Shown: positions 28,071 to 36,760 of the stretch, piece by piece
Layout of the letters: the number at the start of each line of letters is the position of its first letter
Numbering within the stretch: position 1 is the stretch's first letter
From: Cyanobium sp. NIES-981
GTDB lineage: Bacteria > Cyanobacteriota > Cyanobacteriia > PCC-6307 > Cyanobiaceae
DNA length: 64,000 bases
Reading direction: 5' to 3'
Assembly: GCA_945901765.1 (NCBI GenBank)
Contig: CAMDLO010000003.1
Location: 1-64,000 of the forward strand
Notes under the pieces: generated by a model
Databases searched by the model: none
Told to the model about the DNA's origin: nothing
The model's input: the letters and a program-made list of their open reading frames with translations, nothing else
Made by a program: the position numbers and the translations under genes

Positions 28071-29186
28071 TCAGTGGACCTGGCCGAGGGCGCTGAGCAG
28101 ATCCCGGCTGGCCGCCCCCGCATCCGCCGCCGCGGTGATCGCCCGCACCACCGCCACCCGCTCGGCTCCGGCACGGCGCAGCTCCGGCACCGCCTCAGCC
28201 GTGATTCCCCCGATCGCAAACCAGGGGATGCGGGCGGTGCTGCTCGCCTCGCGCACATAGGCCAGGCCCACCGGCTGCCGGCCTGGCTTGGTGGGTGTGG
28301 CCTGCACCGGCCCGACGCCGGCGTAGTCGCAGCCATCCGCCTCCGCCTGGCGCAGCTGGGTCAGGGCATGGGTGCTGCGCCCGATCAGCCGGTGCGGTCC
28401 GAGCAAGCGGCGGGCAACGGCCGGCGGCAGATCCCCCTGGCCGAGGTGCACGCCATCGGCGTCCACAGCCAGGGCCAGGTCGATGCGGTCGTTCACCAGG
28501 AACAGCGCTCCATGACGGACGCAGAGCTCCCGCAAGGCCAGGGCCTGCTCCAGCCGGCCGAGGTCATCGCCCGGAGCGGCCGCCGCGTCGCTGCCTGACT
28601 TGGCCCGGTACTGCACCAGACGCACACCGGCCTGCAGGGCCGCCTCGACACGGGCCGGCAGATCCGGCGCCGGGCTGGTGACCAGGTAAAGATGGCAGCG
28701 CTGCAGCAGCTGGCGGCGGGCCAGGCCGGTGGCTGCAGAGGCAGCGGCGTCAGGGGCGGCGGGGGTGGCCTGGAGCAGCTCCAGCTCCAGGTCGTAGAGG
28801 CGGTAGCGGATCGCCGCCGCTTCCGCCGCCAGCCCGGGATCCTGACTGCGGCCGAACTCCTCGAGCACCCGCAAGGCCTCCTGCACCCGGGCGGCATTGG
28901 CGGCCACCACCTGATCGGGCCGCCGCCGCTCCGCCTGAACGGGATGGGTCATGCCCGTGGCCGGGTCGCCGGCGGCATCGCGGGCCTGCTTGTAGGCGTC
29001 GCGATGGCAGCGGCCGAGCCGTTGGCGCATGTCCTTGGTGCGGGTCACCAGATCACCGCGCAGGAGCCCGAAGCGGGCCCACTCCTCCAGCACGCGCAGC
29101 CCCTCACGGGCGCGATCGAGATTGGCATCGATCAGCCGCAGCACCGCACGGTCACCGCGGCCTGCATCGGTGTCTGACGTGACCAT
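28071..29186 (-). CDS. thiE: Thiamine phosphate synthase with N-terminal domain
   Basis: 371 residues from ATG 29186. The C-terminal 200 residues are ThiE: LYLVTSPAPDLPARVEAALQ, VQYRAK, FLVNDRIDLALAVDADGVHLGQGDLP, IGRSTH, GVGPVQATPTKPG and WFAIGGI. It joins HMP-PP and the thiazole phosphate to make thiamine phosphate. The first 150 residues (LRLIDANLDRAREGLRVLEEWARFGL, VQEALRVLEEFGRSQDP) form the helical extension typical of cyanobacterial ThiE, with a function that is not established. Divergent from the small membrane-protein gene, 48 bp away. Confidence 0.95.
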   Translation of the reverse strand: MVTSDTDAGRGDRAVLRLIDANLDRAREGLRVLEEWARFGLLRGDLVTRTKDMRQRLGRCHRDAYKQARDAAGDPATGMTHPVQAERRRPDQVVAANAARVQEALRVLEEFGRSQDPGLAAEAAAIRYRLYDLELELLQATPAAPDAAASAATGLARRQLLQRCHLYLVTSPAPDLPARVEAALQAGVRLVQYRAKSGSDAAAAPGDDLGRLEQALALRELCVRHGALFLVNDRIDLALAVDADGVHLGQGDLPPAVARRLLGPHRLIGRSTHALTQLRQAEADGCDYAGVGPVQATPTKPGRQPVGLAYVREASSTARIPWFAIGGITAEAVPELRRAGAERVAVVRAITAAADAGAASRDLLSALGQVH

Positions 29187-29234
29187 GGCGCAGAGCAGTT
29201 CGCGGCTTAACTTGCCTCCAGCATCCCCCGATGG

Positions 29235-29474
29235 ATGTCGCCCCCCTCCCCGATGGCCCACAACCCAGACCAAAGCGGAGCCACGCAGAGCGGAGCCAGT
29301 CAGGTCCAAGCCAGTGCGAGCGGAGCCAGCGCCCCTGCCGGCCGGCCGGCAACCACCCCTGAACTGACGGCGGGCGACAACCCGATGGTGGTGCTGATCT
29401 CAGGCATTCTGCTGCTGGGGGGGATCGCTGCCTTCATCAGCTGGGGGCTCAGCCACGCCTACCCCGGCCGTTAA
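29235..29474 (+). CDS. Small single-helix membrane protein
   Basis: 79 residues (73 from the second ATG, 29253). The N-terminal half is a Ser/Gly/Ala/Gln-rich region from a 15-bp repeat. The C-terminal half, TAGDNPMVVLISGILLLGGIAAFISWGLSHAYPGR, is one membrane helix ending right at the C-terminus, a type I recognise as a conserved tiny cyanobacterial protein with unassigned role. The conserved part looks real, while the leader is low complexity. The last 75 bases are antisense to the end of ribF. Confidence 0.7.
   Translation: MSPPSPMAHNPDQSGATQSGASQVQASASGASAPAGRPATTPELTAGDNPMVVLISGILLLGGIAAFISWGLSHAYPGR
29274..29328. repeat. 15-bp imperfect tandem repeat, about four units
   Basis: AGCGGAGCCA occurs perfectly at 29274, 29289 and 29319, with a degraded copy at 29304, on a 15-bp period. 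It is in frame and encodes QSGAT/QSGAS/ASGAS-like units of the small membrane protein. Confidence 0.8.
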
Positions 29475-30413
29475 GAACCGGGCTTGATCGGCGTCGGCCG
29501 CAATCTGGGCGGTGAGGGCCGCAAGGCCGGCGAAGCGCTGCTGGGTGCGCAGCAGTGCCAGCGGTTGCACGGTGATCGTGCAGTCCGTCAGATCGATGCG
29601 GCGGTCGAGCAGATGCACCTCCACCGCCGATGGGGCGGCAGGGTCGACCGTGGGCTGGGGGCCCAGATTCATCACCGCCGCCCACCCGTGCTGCTGGCCG
29701 GGCTGGAGGTCGGCCCCGGTCCGCTGCACCCACACCAGAGCGGCATAGACCCCCTCCATCGGCAGGAACTTGTGGGGATCGATCGCCAGGTTGGCGGTGG
29801 GCCAGCCCAGCTGACGGCCGAGGCCGCGGCCGCTCACCACCGGCCCGCTGAAGCGATAGGGGCGCTGCAGCAGCCGACCGGCCTCCGCCAGGTCCGCCGC
29901 GGCCAGAGCCTGGCGGATGCGACTGCTGCTCACGCGCCCCCGGGCATCGTGCAGCATCGGCACCACCTGCACGGCGATGCCGTGGTCTGCAGCGATGCGG
30001 CGAAGCGCGGCAGCATCGCCGCAGCGGCCGGCACCGAAGCGGAAATTTTCCCCCACGGCAATGCGCCGGGCCGCCAGCTGGCCCACGAGCACCTGCGCGA
30101 CGAAGCGCTCGGGTGACAGGGCTGCCAGCTCACGGTCGAAGGGCACCAGCACCAGCTGGCGGATGCCCAGCGACGCCAGCACGGGGAGCTTCTCAGCGGG
30201 CAGATCGAGCCGCAGACGCCGCTCGCCCCGCAGCACCTCGCGCGGATGGGGCCAGAAACTCACCACCGTGGGCAACCCCTGGCCCGGGCCGGTCACGGCC
30301 TCGATCACCCGCCGATGGCCAGCATGCAGGCCATCGAAGCTGCCGATGGCGATCGCCGTGGGGCGTTGGGCAGCAGCAGCGGCGAGCAGCGGAATCAAAC
30401 GCGGATAGACCAA
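29400..30413 (-). CDS. ribF: Bifunctional riboflavin kinase/FAD synthetase
   Basis: 337 residues from TTG 30413. The N-terminal FAD synthetase (nucleotidyltransferase) domain has GSFDGLHAGHRRVIEA and SSSRIRQAL. The C-terminal riboflavin kinase domain has GRQLGWPTANLAI, LPMEGVYAA and NLGPQPTVDP. The family usually ends near LRTQQRFAGLAALTAQIAADADQAR; here about 23 more residues follow, entirely antisense to the small membrane-protein gene. The start is uncertain: no ATG is near the conserved N-terminus, so TTG 30413 is chosen; the distant ATG 30518 would overlap the divergent gene. Confidence 0.9.
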   Translation of the reverse strand: MVYPRLIPLLAAAAAQRPTAIAIGSFDGLHAGHRRVIEAVTGPGQGLPTVVSFWPHPREVLRGERRLRLDLPAEKLPVLASLGIRQLVLVPFDRELAALSPERFVAQVLVGQLAARRIAVGENFRFGAGRCGDAAALRRIAADHGIAVQVVPMLHDARGRVSSSRIRQALAAADLAEAGRLLQRPYRFSGPVVSGRGLGRQLGWPTANLAIDPHKFLPMEGVYAALVWVQRTGADLQPGQQHGWAAVMNLGPQPTVDPAAPSAVEVHLLDRRIDLTDCTITVQPLALLRTQQRFAGLAALTAQIAADADQARFLTAGVGVAEPPADEGSDPPQQQNA

Positions 30414-30494
30414 TCGCGACAGATCCCGTATCCCATGCGGGCCGGAATGATCTTCCCATGGCACCTTTGGGGGGAGCCTCTCCCTGCCAGCCCC

Positions 30495-31079
30495 ATGGCC
30501 GACGCCCTCGATCTGCAACGCATCTCCGCCGCCCTGCGGCGCATGGGCTGGGTGCGCTTCTGGATCCAGCTGGTGCTCGGCGTGGTGGTGGTGGGGGTGC
30601 TGGTGTTCAACAACATCGGCGGCCGGCTGGCGGCGAACTCCTCACGGGCCCTGGGCCTTGGCCCGGGCATCACCCTCACCACCCTGGCCTTTCTGATCCT
30701 GATCTGGTGCATCTGGCACAGCTGGCTGGTGGTGCGCTGCGGCCGGGCCCTGGGCAGTGCGGTGCAACCCTCCAAGGGGGAAACGGCCCGGCTGGTGAAG
30801 CGCGGCGTGCTGGCCGACCTGCTGGGCCTCACCCTGGCGGCGGTCGGCTACCAGTCCATGGCAGGCAGCCTGTTCGTGCAGGCCTCCCAGCAGGTGCCGG
30901 GCTTCTTCGGGGCCCAGATCCAGGCCACTCCGGGCACCGCCGGCCGGGTGGTGGGCCTGCCGATCACCTCGATCGAGATGTTCTCGGTGCTCGGCAACAC
31001 CCAGGTGCTGTTCGCCCACCTGCTGGGCCTGCTGATCAGTCTGTGGTTGCTCCAGCGGGTGCATCGACCAGTCCGCTGA
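30495..31079 (+). CDS. DUF3611 family membrane protein
   Basis: 194 residues with four predicted membrane helices ([68 protein letters not shown]). The segment [22 protein letters not shown] matches the DUF3611 signature of cyanobacteria and plastids. No function is known. The start lies 81 bp from the divergent ribF start, and the last 44 bp are antisense to surE. Confidence 0.83.
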   Translation: MADALDLQRISAALRRMGWVRFWIQLVLGVVVVGVLVFNNIGGRLAANSSRALGLGPGITLTTLAFLILIWCIWHSWLVVRCGRALGSAVQPSKGETARLVKRGVLADLLGLTLAAVGYQSMAGSLFVQASQQVPGFFGAQIQATPGTAGRVVGLPITSIEMFSVLGNTQVLFAHLLGLLISLWLLQRVHRPVR

Positions 31080-31857
31080 GACTGGGTAGGGCGGTCGTAT
31101 CGCCCCGCCAGAGCAGCTCGGGCTGCAGCGGGGTGAGCGAGGCGCCACCCCCGTGCACATGGGCCACATCGGTGGGCCAGGCTGCAGGCCCCGCCACGTC
31201 GGCCTCCAGGTCGTTAGCCACCTCACCGGCCAGCCAGTAGTAGGTGCGCCCCCGGGGATCGACGCGCTGATCGAACTGGTCGGTGTAGCGGCGCACGGCC
31301 GTGCGGCACCAGCGCAGCGGACCGATGCTCTCGGCCGGCCGGGGTGGCACGTTCAGATTGAGCAGCATCGCCGGCGGCCAGCCGGCCGCCACCAGCGTCT
31401 CGGCCACGTCCAGGGCGAGGCGGGCGGCAGGCTCGAACTGGCGCCACTGGAAGTCGGCGCTGCTGACCGCCAGGGCCGGCAGCCCCTCGATCGTGCCTTC
31501 CATCGCCGCGCTCACGGTGCCGGAGTAGAGCACATCGGTGCCCAGATTGGGCCCGTGGTTGATGCCTGAGAGCACCAGGTCGGGCCACTCCTCCAACAGG
31601 GAGAACAGGGCCAGCTTGACGCAATCGGAGGGGGTGCCGCTGCAGGCCCAGGCGGTGATGCCGTCGTCGAACAGCTCATCGGCCCGCTCGGCGCGGATCG
31701 GCGTCTGCAGGGTGAGGCCGTGACCGGTGGCGGAGCGCTCCTGGTCGGGGCACACCACCGTCACCAGGTGGCCGCGGGCGTTGGCGGCATTGGCCAGGGT
31801 GCGGATGCCGGCGGCGAAAACGCCGTCGTCGTTGCTGATCAGGATCTTCAGGGGCAT
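31036..31857 (-). CDS. surE: 5'-nucleotidase SurE
   Basis: 273 residues from ATG 31857. SurE hydrolyses nucleoside monophosphates and polyphosphate and acts in stationary-phase survival. The metal-binding [12 protein letters not shown], the ATGHGLT loop, [12 protein letters not shown] and [28 protein letters not shown] are all intact. Length is normal. The frame stays open far upstream, but that part is antisense to pheS and nadK and is not coding. It is divergent from pheS across about 135 bp. The stop overlaps the convergent DUF3611 gene. Confidence 0.95.
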   Translation of the reverse strand: MPLKILISNDDGVFAAGIRTLANAANARGHLVTVVCPDQERSATGHGLTLQTPIRAERADELFDDGITAWACSGTPSDCVKLALFSLLEEWPDLVLSGINHGPNLGTDVLYSGTVSAAMEGTIEGLPALAVSSADFQWRQFEPAARLALDVAETLVAAGWPPAMLLNLNVPPRPAESIGPLRWCRTAVRRYTDQFDQRVDPRGRTYYWLAGEVANDLEADVAGPAAWPTDVAHVHGGGASLTPLQPELLWRGDTTALPSLSGLVDAPAGATTD

Positions 31858-31992
31858 CAGCGGCGGCTCAGGGAGTGGGGCGGGCTCGGAGAGGGGGAGA
31901 GCGGAGGATGACTGGTGCGGCGGCGGCAGGCCGGGCGCTGCTCCGTACAGTCGGCTCTCAGTCTCCACCGTGCCGTCCAGCCGGGCTTTGTC

Positions 31993-33000
31993 GTGAGCGT
32001 CACCGTGTCGCTGCAGGATCTCACCACGCAGCTGGAGCAGCTGGAGGCGGCCGCCGCCAGCGAGATCGCCGCCGCCGGCGATGCCGCGGCCCTCGAGGAG
32101 CTGCGGGTGGGGCTGCTGGGCAAGAAAGGGCGCCTCTCGGCTGTGCTCGGTGCGATGGGCAAGCTGCCGGGTGAGGAGCGGCCGCTGATCGGCCAGCGCG
32201 CCAATGTGCTCAAGGAGCAGCTGAGCAGCCTGCTGGCCGAACGGCTGGCGGCCCTGAAGAACGCCGCGATGGCGGAGCGGATCGCCGGCGAGAGCCTTGA
32301 TGTGACGGCTCCCTGCCGCTACACGCCGCCGGGCCACCGCCACCCGCTGATCAGCACGATCGAGGAGATCGTCGACATCTTCAGCGGCCTGGGCTACCGG
32401 GTGTCGGAGGGGCCGGAGATCGAAACCGATTACTACAACTTCACCGCCCTGAACATCCCGGAGCACCACCCCGCCCGGGACATGCAGGACACCTTCTACC
32501 TGGCGGACGGCCGCCTGCTGCGCACCCACACTTCGCCGGTGCAGATCCGCCACCTGGAGAACAACCCGCCGCCGGTGCGGGTGATCGCCCCGGGCCGCGT
32601 GTACCGGCGTGACGCCGTGGACGCCACCCATTCGCCGGTGTTCCACCAGGTGGAGGTGCTGGCCATCGATGAAGGGCTCGACTTCACCCATCTGCGCGGC
32701 ACGGTGACCGCCTTCCTGCAGCGCTTCTTCGGCGACCTGCCGGTGCGTTTCCGCGCCAGCTACTTCCCCTTCACCGAACCGAGCGCCGAGGTGGACGTGC
32801 AATGGCGGGGCCGCTGGCTGGAGGTGATGGGCTGCGGCATGGTCGACCCGGCCGTGCTGAGCGGCATGGGGCTCGATCCCGAGCGCTGGAGCGGCTTCGC
32901 CGCCGGCCTTGGCGTGGAGCGCTTCTGCATGGTGCGCCACGGCATCGACGACATCCGTCGCCTTTACACCAGCGACCTGCGCTTCCTCGAACAGTTCTGA
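31993..33000 (+). CDS. pheS: Phenylalanyl-tRNA synthetase alpha chain
   Basis: 335 residues from GTG 31993. An N-terminal coiled coil ([20 protein letters not shown]) is followed by the class II catalytic core: [61 protein letters not shown] (motif 2 region), and [10 protein letters not shown] with [10 protein letters not shown] (motif 3). It needs the beta chain PheT, which is not here. The GTG gives the normal N-terminus; an upstream start at 31915 would add unrelated residues. Confidence 0.96.
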   Translation: MSVTVSLQDLTTQLEQLEAAAASEIAAAGDAAALEELRVGLLGKKGRLSAVLGAMGKLPGEERPLIGQRANVLKEQLSSLLAERLAALKNAAMAERIAGESLDVTAPCRYTPPGHRHPLISTIEEIVDIFSGLGYRVSEGPEIETDYYNFTALNIPEHHPARDMQDTFYLADGRLLRTHTSPVQIRHLENNPPPVRVIAPGRVYRRDAVDATHSPVFHQVEVLAIDEGLDFTHLRGTVTAFLQRFFGDLPVRFRASYFPFTEPSAEVDVQWRGRWLEVMGCGMVDPAVLSGMGLDPERWSGFAAGLGVERFCMVRHGIDDIRRLYTSDLRFLEQF

Positions 33001-33078
33001 AGCCAGCCCCCAGCCCGGTGGCGGCCCCACAGACCACGCCCCCCCATAAACTCTGACCGTTCCTTTGTTGCGCGATCG

Positions 33079-33996
33079 GTGCCCTGCGTCGGACTGATCG
33101 TCAACGACGGCAAACCTCTGGCTCTGAGTACGGCTGAGCGCATCCAGAGCCATCTGGAGGCCCAGGGCACCAGCGTGGTGAGGGCGAGCAGCGCCGGCGG
33201 CATGGTGGGGTTCGCCAACCCGGACCAGCACCTGCGCAGCCGCGGCTACAACGCCTGCGTACCGGCCGGCTTCACGGAGGAGATGGAACTGGCGATCGTG
33301 CTGGGGGGCGACGGCACCGTGCTCTCGGCGGCCCGCATGACCGCCCCGATCGGCGTACCGATCCTCACGATCAACACCGGCCATCTGGGCTTCCTGGCCG
33401 AGTCCTATCTGCAGGATCTGGACGCGGTGCTGCCGCGACTGGTGGCGCGGGACTGGAGCGTCGAGGAGCGCACCATGCTCGTGGTGAGCGTGATGCGGGC
33501 CGAACAGCGCCGCTGGGAGGTGCTGTGCCTCAACGAGATGGCCCTGCACCGGGAGCCACTCACCTCGATGTGTCACTTCGAGATCGCGATCGGCCGTCAC
33601 GCCCCGGTGGACATTGCCGCCGACGGCGTGATCCTCTCCACCCCCACCGGTTCCACCGCCTATGCCCTCAGCGCCGGCGGGCCCGTGATCACGCCGGATT
33701 GCCCGGTGCTGCAGCTCACACCGATCGCCGCCCACTCGCTCGCCTCCCGCGCCCTGGTGTTCAGCGACCGCGAACCGGTCACGGTGTTTCCAGCCACGCC
33801 GGAACGGCTGATGATGGTGGTGGATGGCAGCGCCGGTTGCTACATCTGGCCGGAGGATCGGGTGCTGATCCGTCGCAGCGACCATCCGGTGCGCTTCGTG
33901 CGGCTGGCCGACCACGAGTTCTTCCAGGTGCTGCGCAACAAGCTGGGCTGGGGCCTGCCCCATGTGGCCAAACCGGGCAACGGCACAGCCCCATGA
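33079..33996 (+). CDS. nadK: NAD kinase
   Basis: 305 residues, GTG start. Phosphorylates NAD to NADP. The [11 protein letters not shown] motif, [10 protein letters not shown], the NEMALHR segment, and [22 protein letters not shown] are diagnostic. Length is normal. The TGA overlaps the ATG of the following response-regulator gene (ATGA). It follows pheS by 78 bp. Confidence 0.96.
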   Translation: MPCVGLIVNDGKPLALSTAERIQSHLEAQGTSVVRASSAGGMVGFANPDQHLRSRGYNACVPAGFTEEMELAIVLGGDGTVLSAARMTAPIGVPILTINTGHLGFLAESYLQDLDAVLPRLVARDWSVEERTMLVVSVMRAEQRRWEVLCLNEMALHREPLTSMCHFEIAIGRHAPVDIAADGVILSTPTGSTAYALSAGGPVITPDCPVLQLTPIAAHSLASRALVFSDREPVTVFPATPERLMMVVDGSAGCYIWPEDRVLIRRSDHPVRFVRLADHEFFQVLRNKLGWGLPHVAKPGNGTAP

Positions 33997-34673
33997 CCGG
34001 CGCTGGCGTGCTGCTGCTCGGCGAGGCGGCCATCTGCCTGGCGGCCCGACTGGAGGCCTCGGGCTATCGGGTCTGCCTGACAGAGGCGGACGCAGCAGCC
34101 GGGCCCGGCTCAGGTGTGGATGTGGTGGTGCTGGCGGCGGGGGAGGTGGGGCGGATCACCGCCCTGCGCCAGCAGCTGGGACCGGTGCCGATCCTGCTTG
34201 ATGTGATCGAGGCAAGCCTGGAAGCACGGGTGGTGTGCCTGAGTGCCGGCGCCGACGACTTCTGGCTGTCGGGCCAGGGGCCCAGCGACCTGCTGATGCG
34301 GCTGCGGCTGCAGCTGGACCTGCAACGGCGCGCCGCCCCCGCCCCGCCGCTGCTGCAGCTGGCGGACCTCAGTCTGGATCCCACCAGACGCCAGGTGAAG
34401 CGGGGCCCGCGGCTGGTGCCACTCACCGCGCGCGAGTACCAGTTGCTGCTGCTGCTGCTGGAGCGCAGCGGCCAGGTGGTGAGCCGGGATCTGATCCAGC
34501 AGCGGGTGTGGAACGACGATCGGGGCTGCTCCAGCAACGTGATTGAGGTGTACGTGCGCTACTTGCGCCAGAAGCTCGAGCAGGCCGGGGAGCGCCGGTT
34601 GATCCACACGGTGCGCGGCCGGGGCTACTGCCTGAGCGAGCGGCTGCCGCCGCCCGGGGATGGGGCCGGATGA
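33993..34673 (+). CDS. OmpR-type DNA-binding regulator with degenerate receiver
   Basis: 226 residues. The C-terminal winged helix (about 125-215, [59 protein letters not shown]) is a complete OmpR/PhoB effector domain. The N-terminal region has receiver-like strands and length, but the acidic pocket reads LLGEAA, the phospho-acceptor position reads VVVLAAG (no Asp), and the Lys of the usual KPF motif is missing (FWLSGQGP). It therefore cannot be phosphorylated in the standard way and would be an atypical, kinase-independent regulator. Coupled by ATGA to both nadK before it and the DUF192 gene after it; no histidine kinase is nearby. Confidence 0.85.
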   Translation: MTGAGVLLLGEAAICLAARLEASGYRVCLTEADAAAGPGSGVDVVVLAAGEVGRITALRQQLGPVPILLDVIEASLEARVVCLSAGADDFWLSGQGPSDLLMRLRLQLDLQRRAAPAPPLLQLADLSLDPTRRQVKRGPRLVPLTAREYQLLLLLLERSGQVVSRDLIQQRVWNDDRGCSSNVIEVYVRYLRQKLEQAGERRLIHTVRGRGYCLSERLPPPGDGAG

Positions 34674-35146
34674 GGCGCTCCCGCCTGCATGCGCCCAGCC
34701 TGATCGCCCTCACCCTGCTGCCGTTGACAGCGGGACTGCTGAGCAGCGCGAGGGCCGCACCGCAGCAGCTGCCGCTCACAGCCCGGTGGTGCCTCGATGC
34801 CCAGCGCTGCATCGCCCTGGAGGTGGCTGCCACGGCCGAGCAGCAGGCGATCGGTCTGCAGCTGCGGCCGCCCCTGCCGCCGCTGCGGGGCATGTGGTTC
34901 CCCTATGCCATGCCCACGCCGGCGCGCTTCTGGATGCACCGCACCCCAGCCCCACTGGACATGCTGTTCATCCGCGACGGGGTGGTGACGGCGATCGAGG
35001 CCCACACCCGGCCCTGCATGCGGCTGCCCTGCCCCAGCTACGGCCCGCCCCAGCCGGTGGACGGGGTGCTGGAGCTGGCGGCGGGCCAGGCTGAGGCCCT
35101 GGGGATCCGGGTGGGCAGCCCGGTGCGGATCGAGGCGCTGCCCTAG
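34670..35146 (+). CDS. DUF192 family exported protein
   Basis: 158 residues. A signal peptide (about 8-29, LIALTLLPLTAGLLSSARAA) is followed by the DUF192 core: ALEVAATAEQQAIGLQLRPPLPPLRGMWFPYAMPTPARFWMHRTPAPLDMLFIRDGVVTAI and VLELAAGQAEALGIRVGS. DUF192 proteins are small beta-rich exported proteins with no agreed function. ATGA overlap with the regulator. The end overlaps the cobL stop by 4 bp in the convergent direction. Confidence 0.87.
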   Translation: MRRSRLHAPSLIALTLLPLTAGLLSSARAAPQQLPLTARWCLDAQRCIALEVAATAEQQAIGLQLRPPLPPLRGMWFPYAMPTPARFWMHRTPAPLDMLFIRDGVVTAIEAHTRPCMRLPCPSYGPPQPVDGVLELAAGQAEALGIRVGSPVRIEALP

Positions 35147-36432
35147 CCGCGCCCTGGCCGGCGGCCCTGCAGCACCAGCACCGGATTGAGCGGCGCCAGA
35201 CGGGTGCCATCCGCCAGGGGGGCGCCGCGCCAGGCCTGGTGCTGGGCCACGGCCACGGCGCAGCCGGCCCGCTCCAGCAGGGGCCGCAGCTCCGCCAGGG
35301 CCTCCACGGTGGCGAGCGGAATCACCACCACGCCCCCGGGCCGCAGGCGCTCCAGCACCGCCGCGAGCACGGCCGCCCGCTCGCGGCCGCCACCGCCGAT
35401 CAGCACCCGATCGGGATCGGGCAGGGGGGCGAGGGCATCAGGGGCCCGGCCCTCCACCACCCCCGCCGGGGCCACGCCCAGCCGCTCGGCATTGGCGGCG
35501 ATCAGACCGGCGCCCCCGCCGCGCTGCTCCACGAACCAGGCCGCCAGAGCGGGCCGCAGCCGCAGGGCCTCCAGGCCGATCGAGCCCACACCGGCGCCGA
35601 TATCCCAGAGCACGCCGGTCTCCGGCAGCTCCAGCTCGGCCAGCAGCTGGATCCGCACCTCCCGCTTGGTCATCAGACCAGGGCGGTCGTCGTGCTGGAG
35701 GTAGAGGCCATCGGCCAGGCCGAACAGGGGCAGGGACGCCGGGTCGGCGGGCGCCGGCGGCGGCTCGGCGATCAGCAGCACCAGGTGCAGGGGGTCGAGG
35801 TCGGCAGGCAGGGACGCCTGGGGGGCCAGCCGCTGCACCCGCTCGGCGGGATGGCCCAGCCGCTCGCACAGCCACAGGCCGTAGGCGGCCGCCAGGCCCG
35901 AGGCCGCCAGGATGCGGCGCACCTCCTCCGCCCCGCCACGGCCGGGGTCGGTTAGCACCGCCAGGGCGGCGGGGCGCTGCTGCAGGCGTGCCGCCAGGGG
36001 CTCGGGATCGCGGCCGTGGAGGCTGATCCAGCTGGCGTCCTGCCAGGGGCGGCCGATGCGGGCAAAGGCCAGCTGCAGGGAGCTCGGGGCGGGATGGAAG
36101 CGCAGCCGCTGCGGCCCGAAGCGCTGCAGCAGCAGTCGGCCGATGCCGAACCAGAGCGGATCGCCACTGGCCAGCAGCACCGCCGGACGGCCCGCCGCCA
36201 GGGCCTGCTCCAGCGGGCTGAAGATCTGGTCGGGCCGGTCGCTGGCCAGCAGCTGGGGGCACGGTTGCGCCGCCGGTATCCGGCCAGCAGCCTGCTCGGC
36301 CTGCCACCACGGCTCCACCTCTTCCAGCAGCCGCCGGGGAGCGAGCAGCAACGCGGCAGCCCGCACCAGGGCGAGGGCGCGGGCCGGCAGCGCGGCCAGA
36401 CCACCGGCATCGGCGCCGATCACCTCCAACAC
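35143..36432 (-). CDS. cobL: Precorrin-6Y C5,15-methyltransferase (decarboxylating)
   Basis: 429 residues, GTG start. The N-terminal CbiE-like domain (about 1-210, with LEVIGADAGG, ASGDPLWFGIGRLL) is a tetrapyrrole methylase. The C-terminal CbiT-like domain (about 235-429, GLMTKREVRIQLLAELELPETGVLWDIGAGVGSIGLEALRL, VLIGGGGRE) has the SAM motif. It doubly methylates C5 and C15 and decarboxylates C12 of the corrin precursor. It complements cobQ at 3.5 kb. Divergent from a small conserved gene 70 bp away. Confidence 0.93.
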   Translation of the reverse strand: MLEVIGADAGGLAALPARALALVRAAALLLAPRRLLEEVEPWWQAEQAAGRIPAAQPCPQLLASDRPDQIFSPLEQALAAGRPAVLLASGDPLWFGIGRLLLQRFGPQRLRFHPAPSSLQLAFARIGRPWQDASWISLHGRDPEPLAARLQQRPAALAVLTDPGRGGAEEVRRILAASGLAAAYGLWLCERLGHPAERVQRLAPQASLPADLDPLHLVLLIAEPPPAPADPASLPLFGLADGLYLQHDDRPGLMTKREVRIQLLAELELPETGVLWDIGAGVGSIGLEALRLRPALAAWFVEQRGGGAGLIAANAERLGVAPAGVVEGRAPDALAPLPDPDRVLIGGGGRERAAVLAAVLERLRPGGVVVIPLATVEALAELRPLLERAGCAVAVAQHQAWRGAPLADGTRLAPLNPVLVLQGRRPGRG

Positions 36433-36502
36433 GGCCTGCTCCGCCAGGGCGCCCCATGGTCACTGGAGCCATGATGCTCAGCCGAGTGTCCCCGGCCTGG
36501 CC

Positions 36503-36733
36503 ATGAGCGACCGCCGCCAGCGGATTCACGACCTGGTGCTGGCTCTGCTGGCCCAACAGAGCGACCTGGAGTTGCTGGCCGGTGACGGCACGGGCCTGCC
36601 CAGAGGCGATCCCGGCAACTGGATCGAGCGCAACCGCCGGGTGGTGCAGCGCTACCAGGCCCTGGTGCGCTCCGCCGTCACCCTCGACGCCCTGGTCGAC
36701 CAGGAGGTGGGCGGGGACGCGGGCCAGCTCTGA
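36503..36733 (+). CDS. Small conserved hypothetical protein
   Basis: 76 residues, soluble and helical: RQRIHDLVLALLAQQSDLELLAGDG and WIERNRRVVQRYQALVRSAVTLDALVDQEVGG. I recognise no domain. Alternating charged and hydrophobic positions suggest two or three helices. It ends 27 bp before the GH116 gene on the same strand and is divergent from cobL, so it may be the first gene of that unit. Confidence 0.6.
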   Translation: MSDRRQRIHDLVLALLAQQSDLELLAGDGTGLPRGDPGNWIERNRRVVQRYQALVRSAVTLDALVDQEVGGDAGQL

Positions 36734-36760
36734 CAAGCTGGGCGCACTGTTTCCAGCCCC

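Noticed and set aside
31858-33963. Open frame extending surE upstream by some 700 codons
   Set aside because: The extension is antisense to pheS and nadK and rich in His/Gln/Arg; SurE starts at the canonical ATG 31857.
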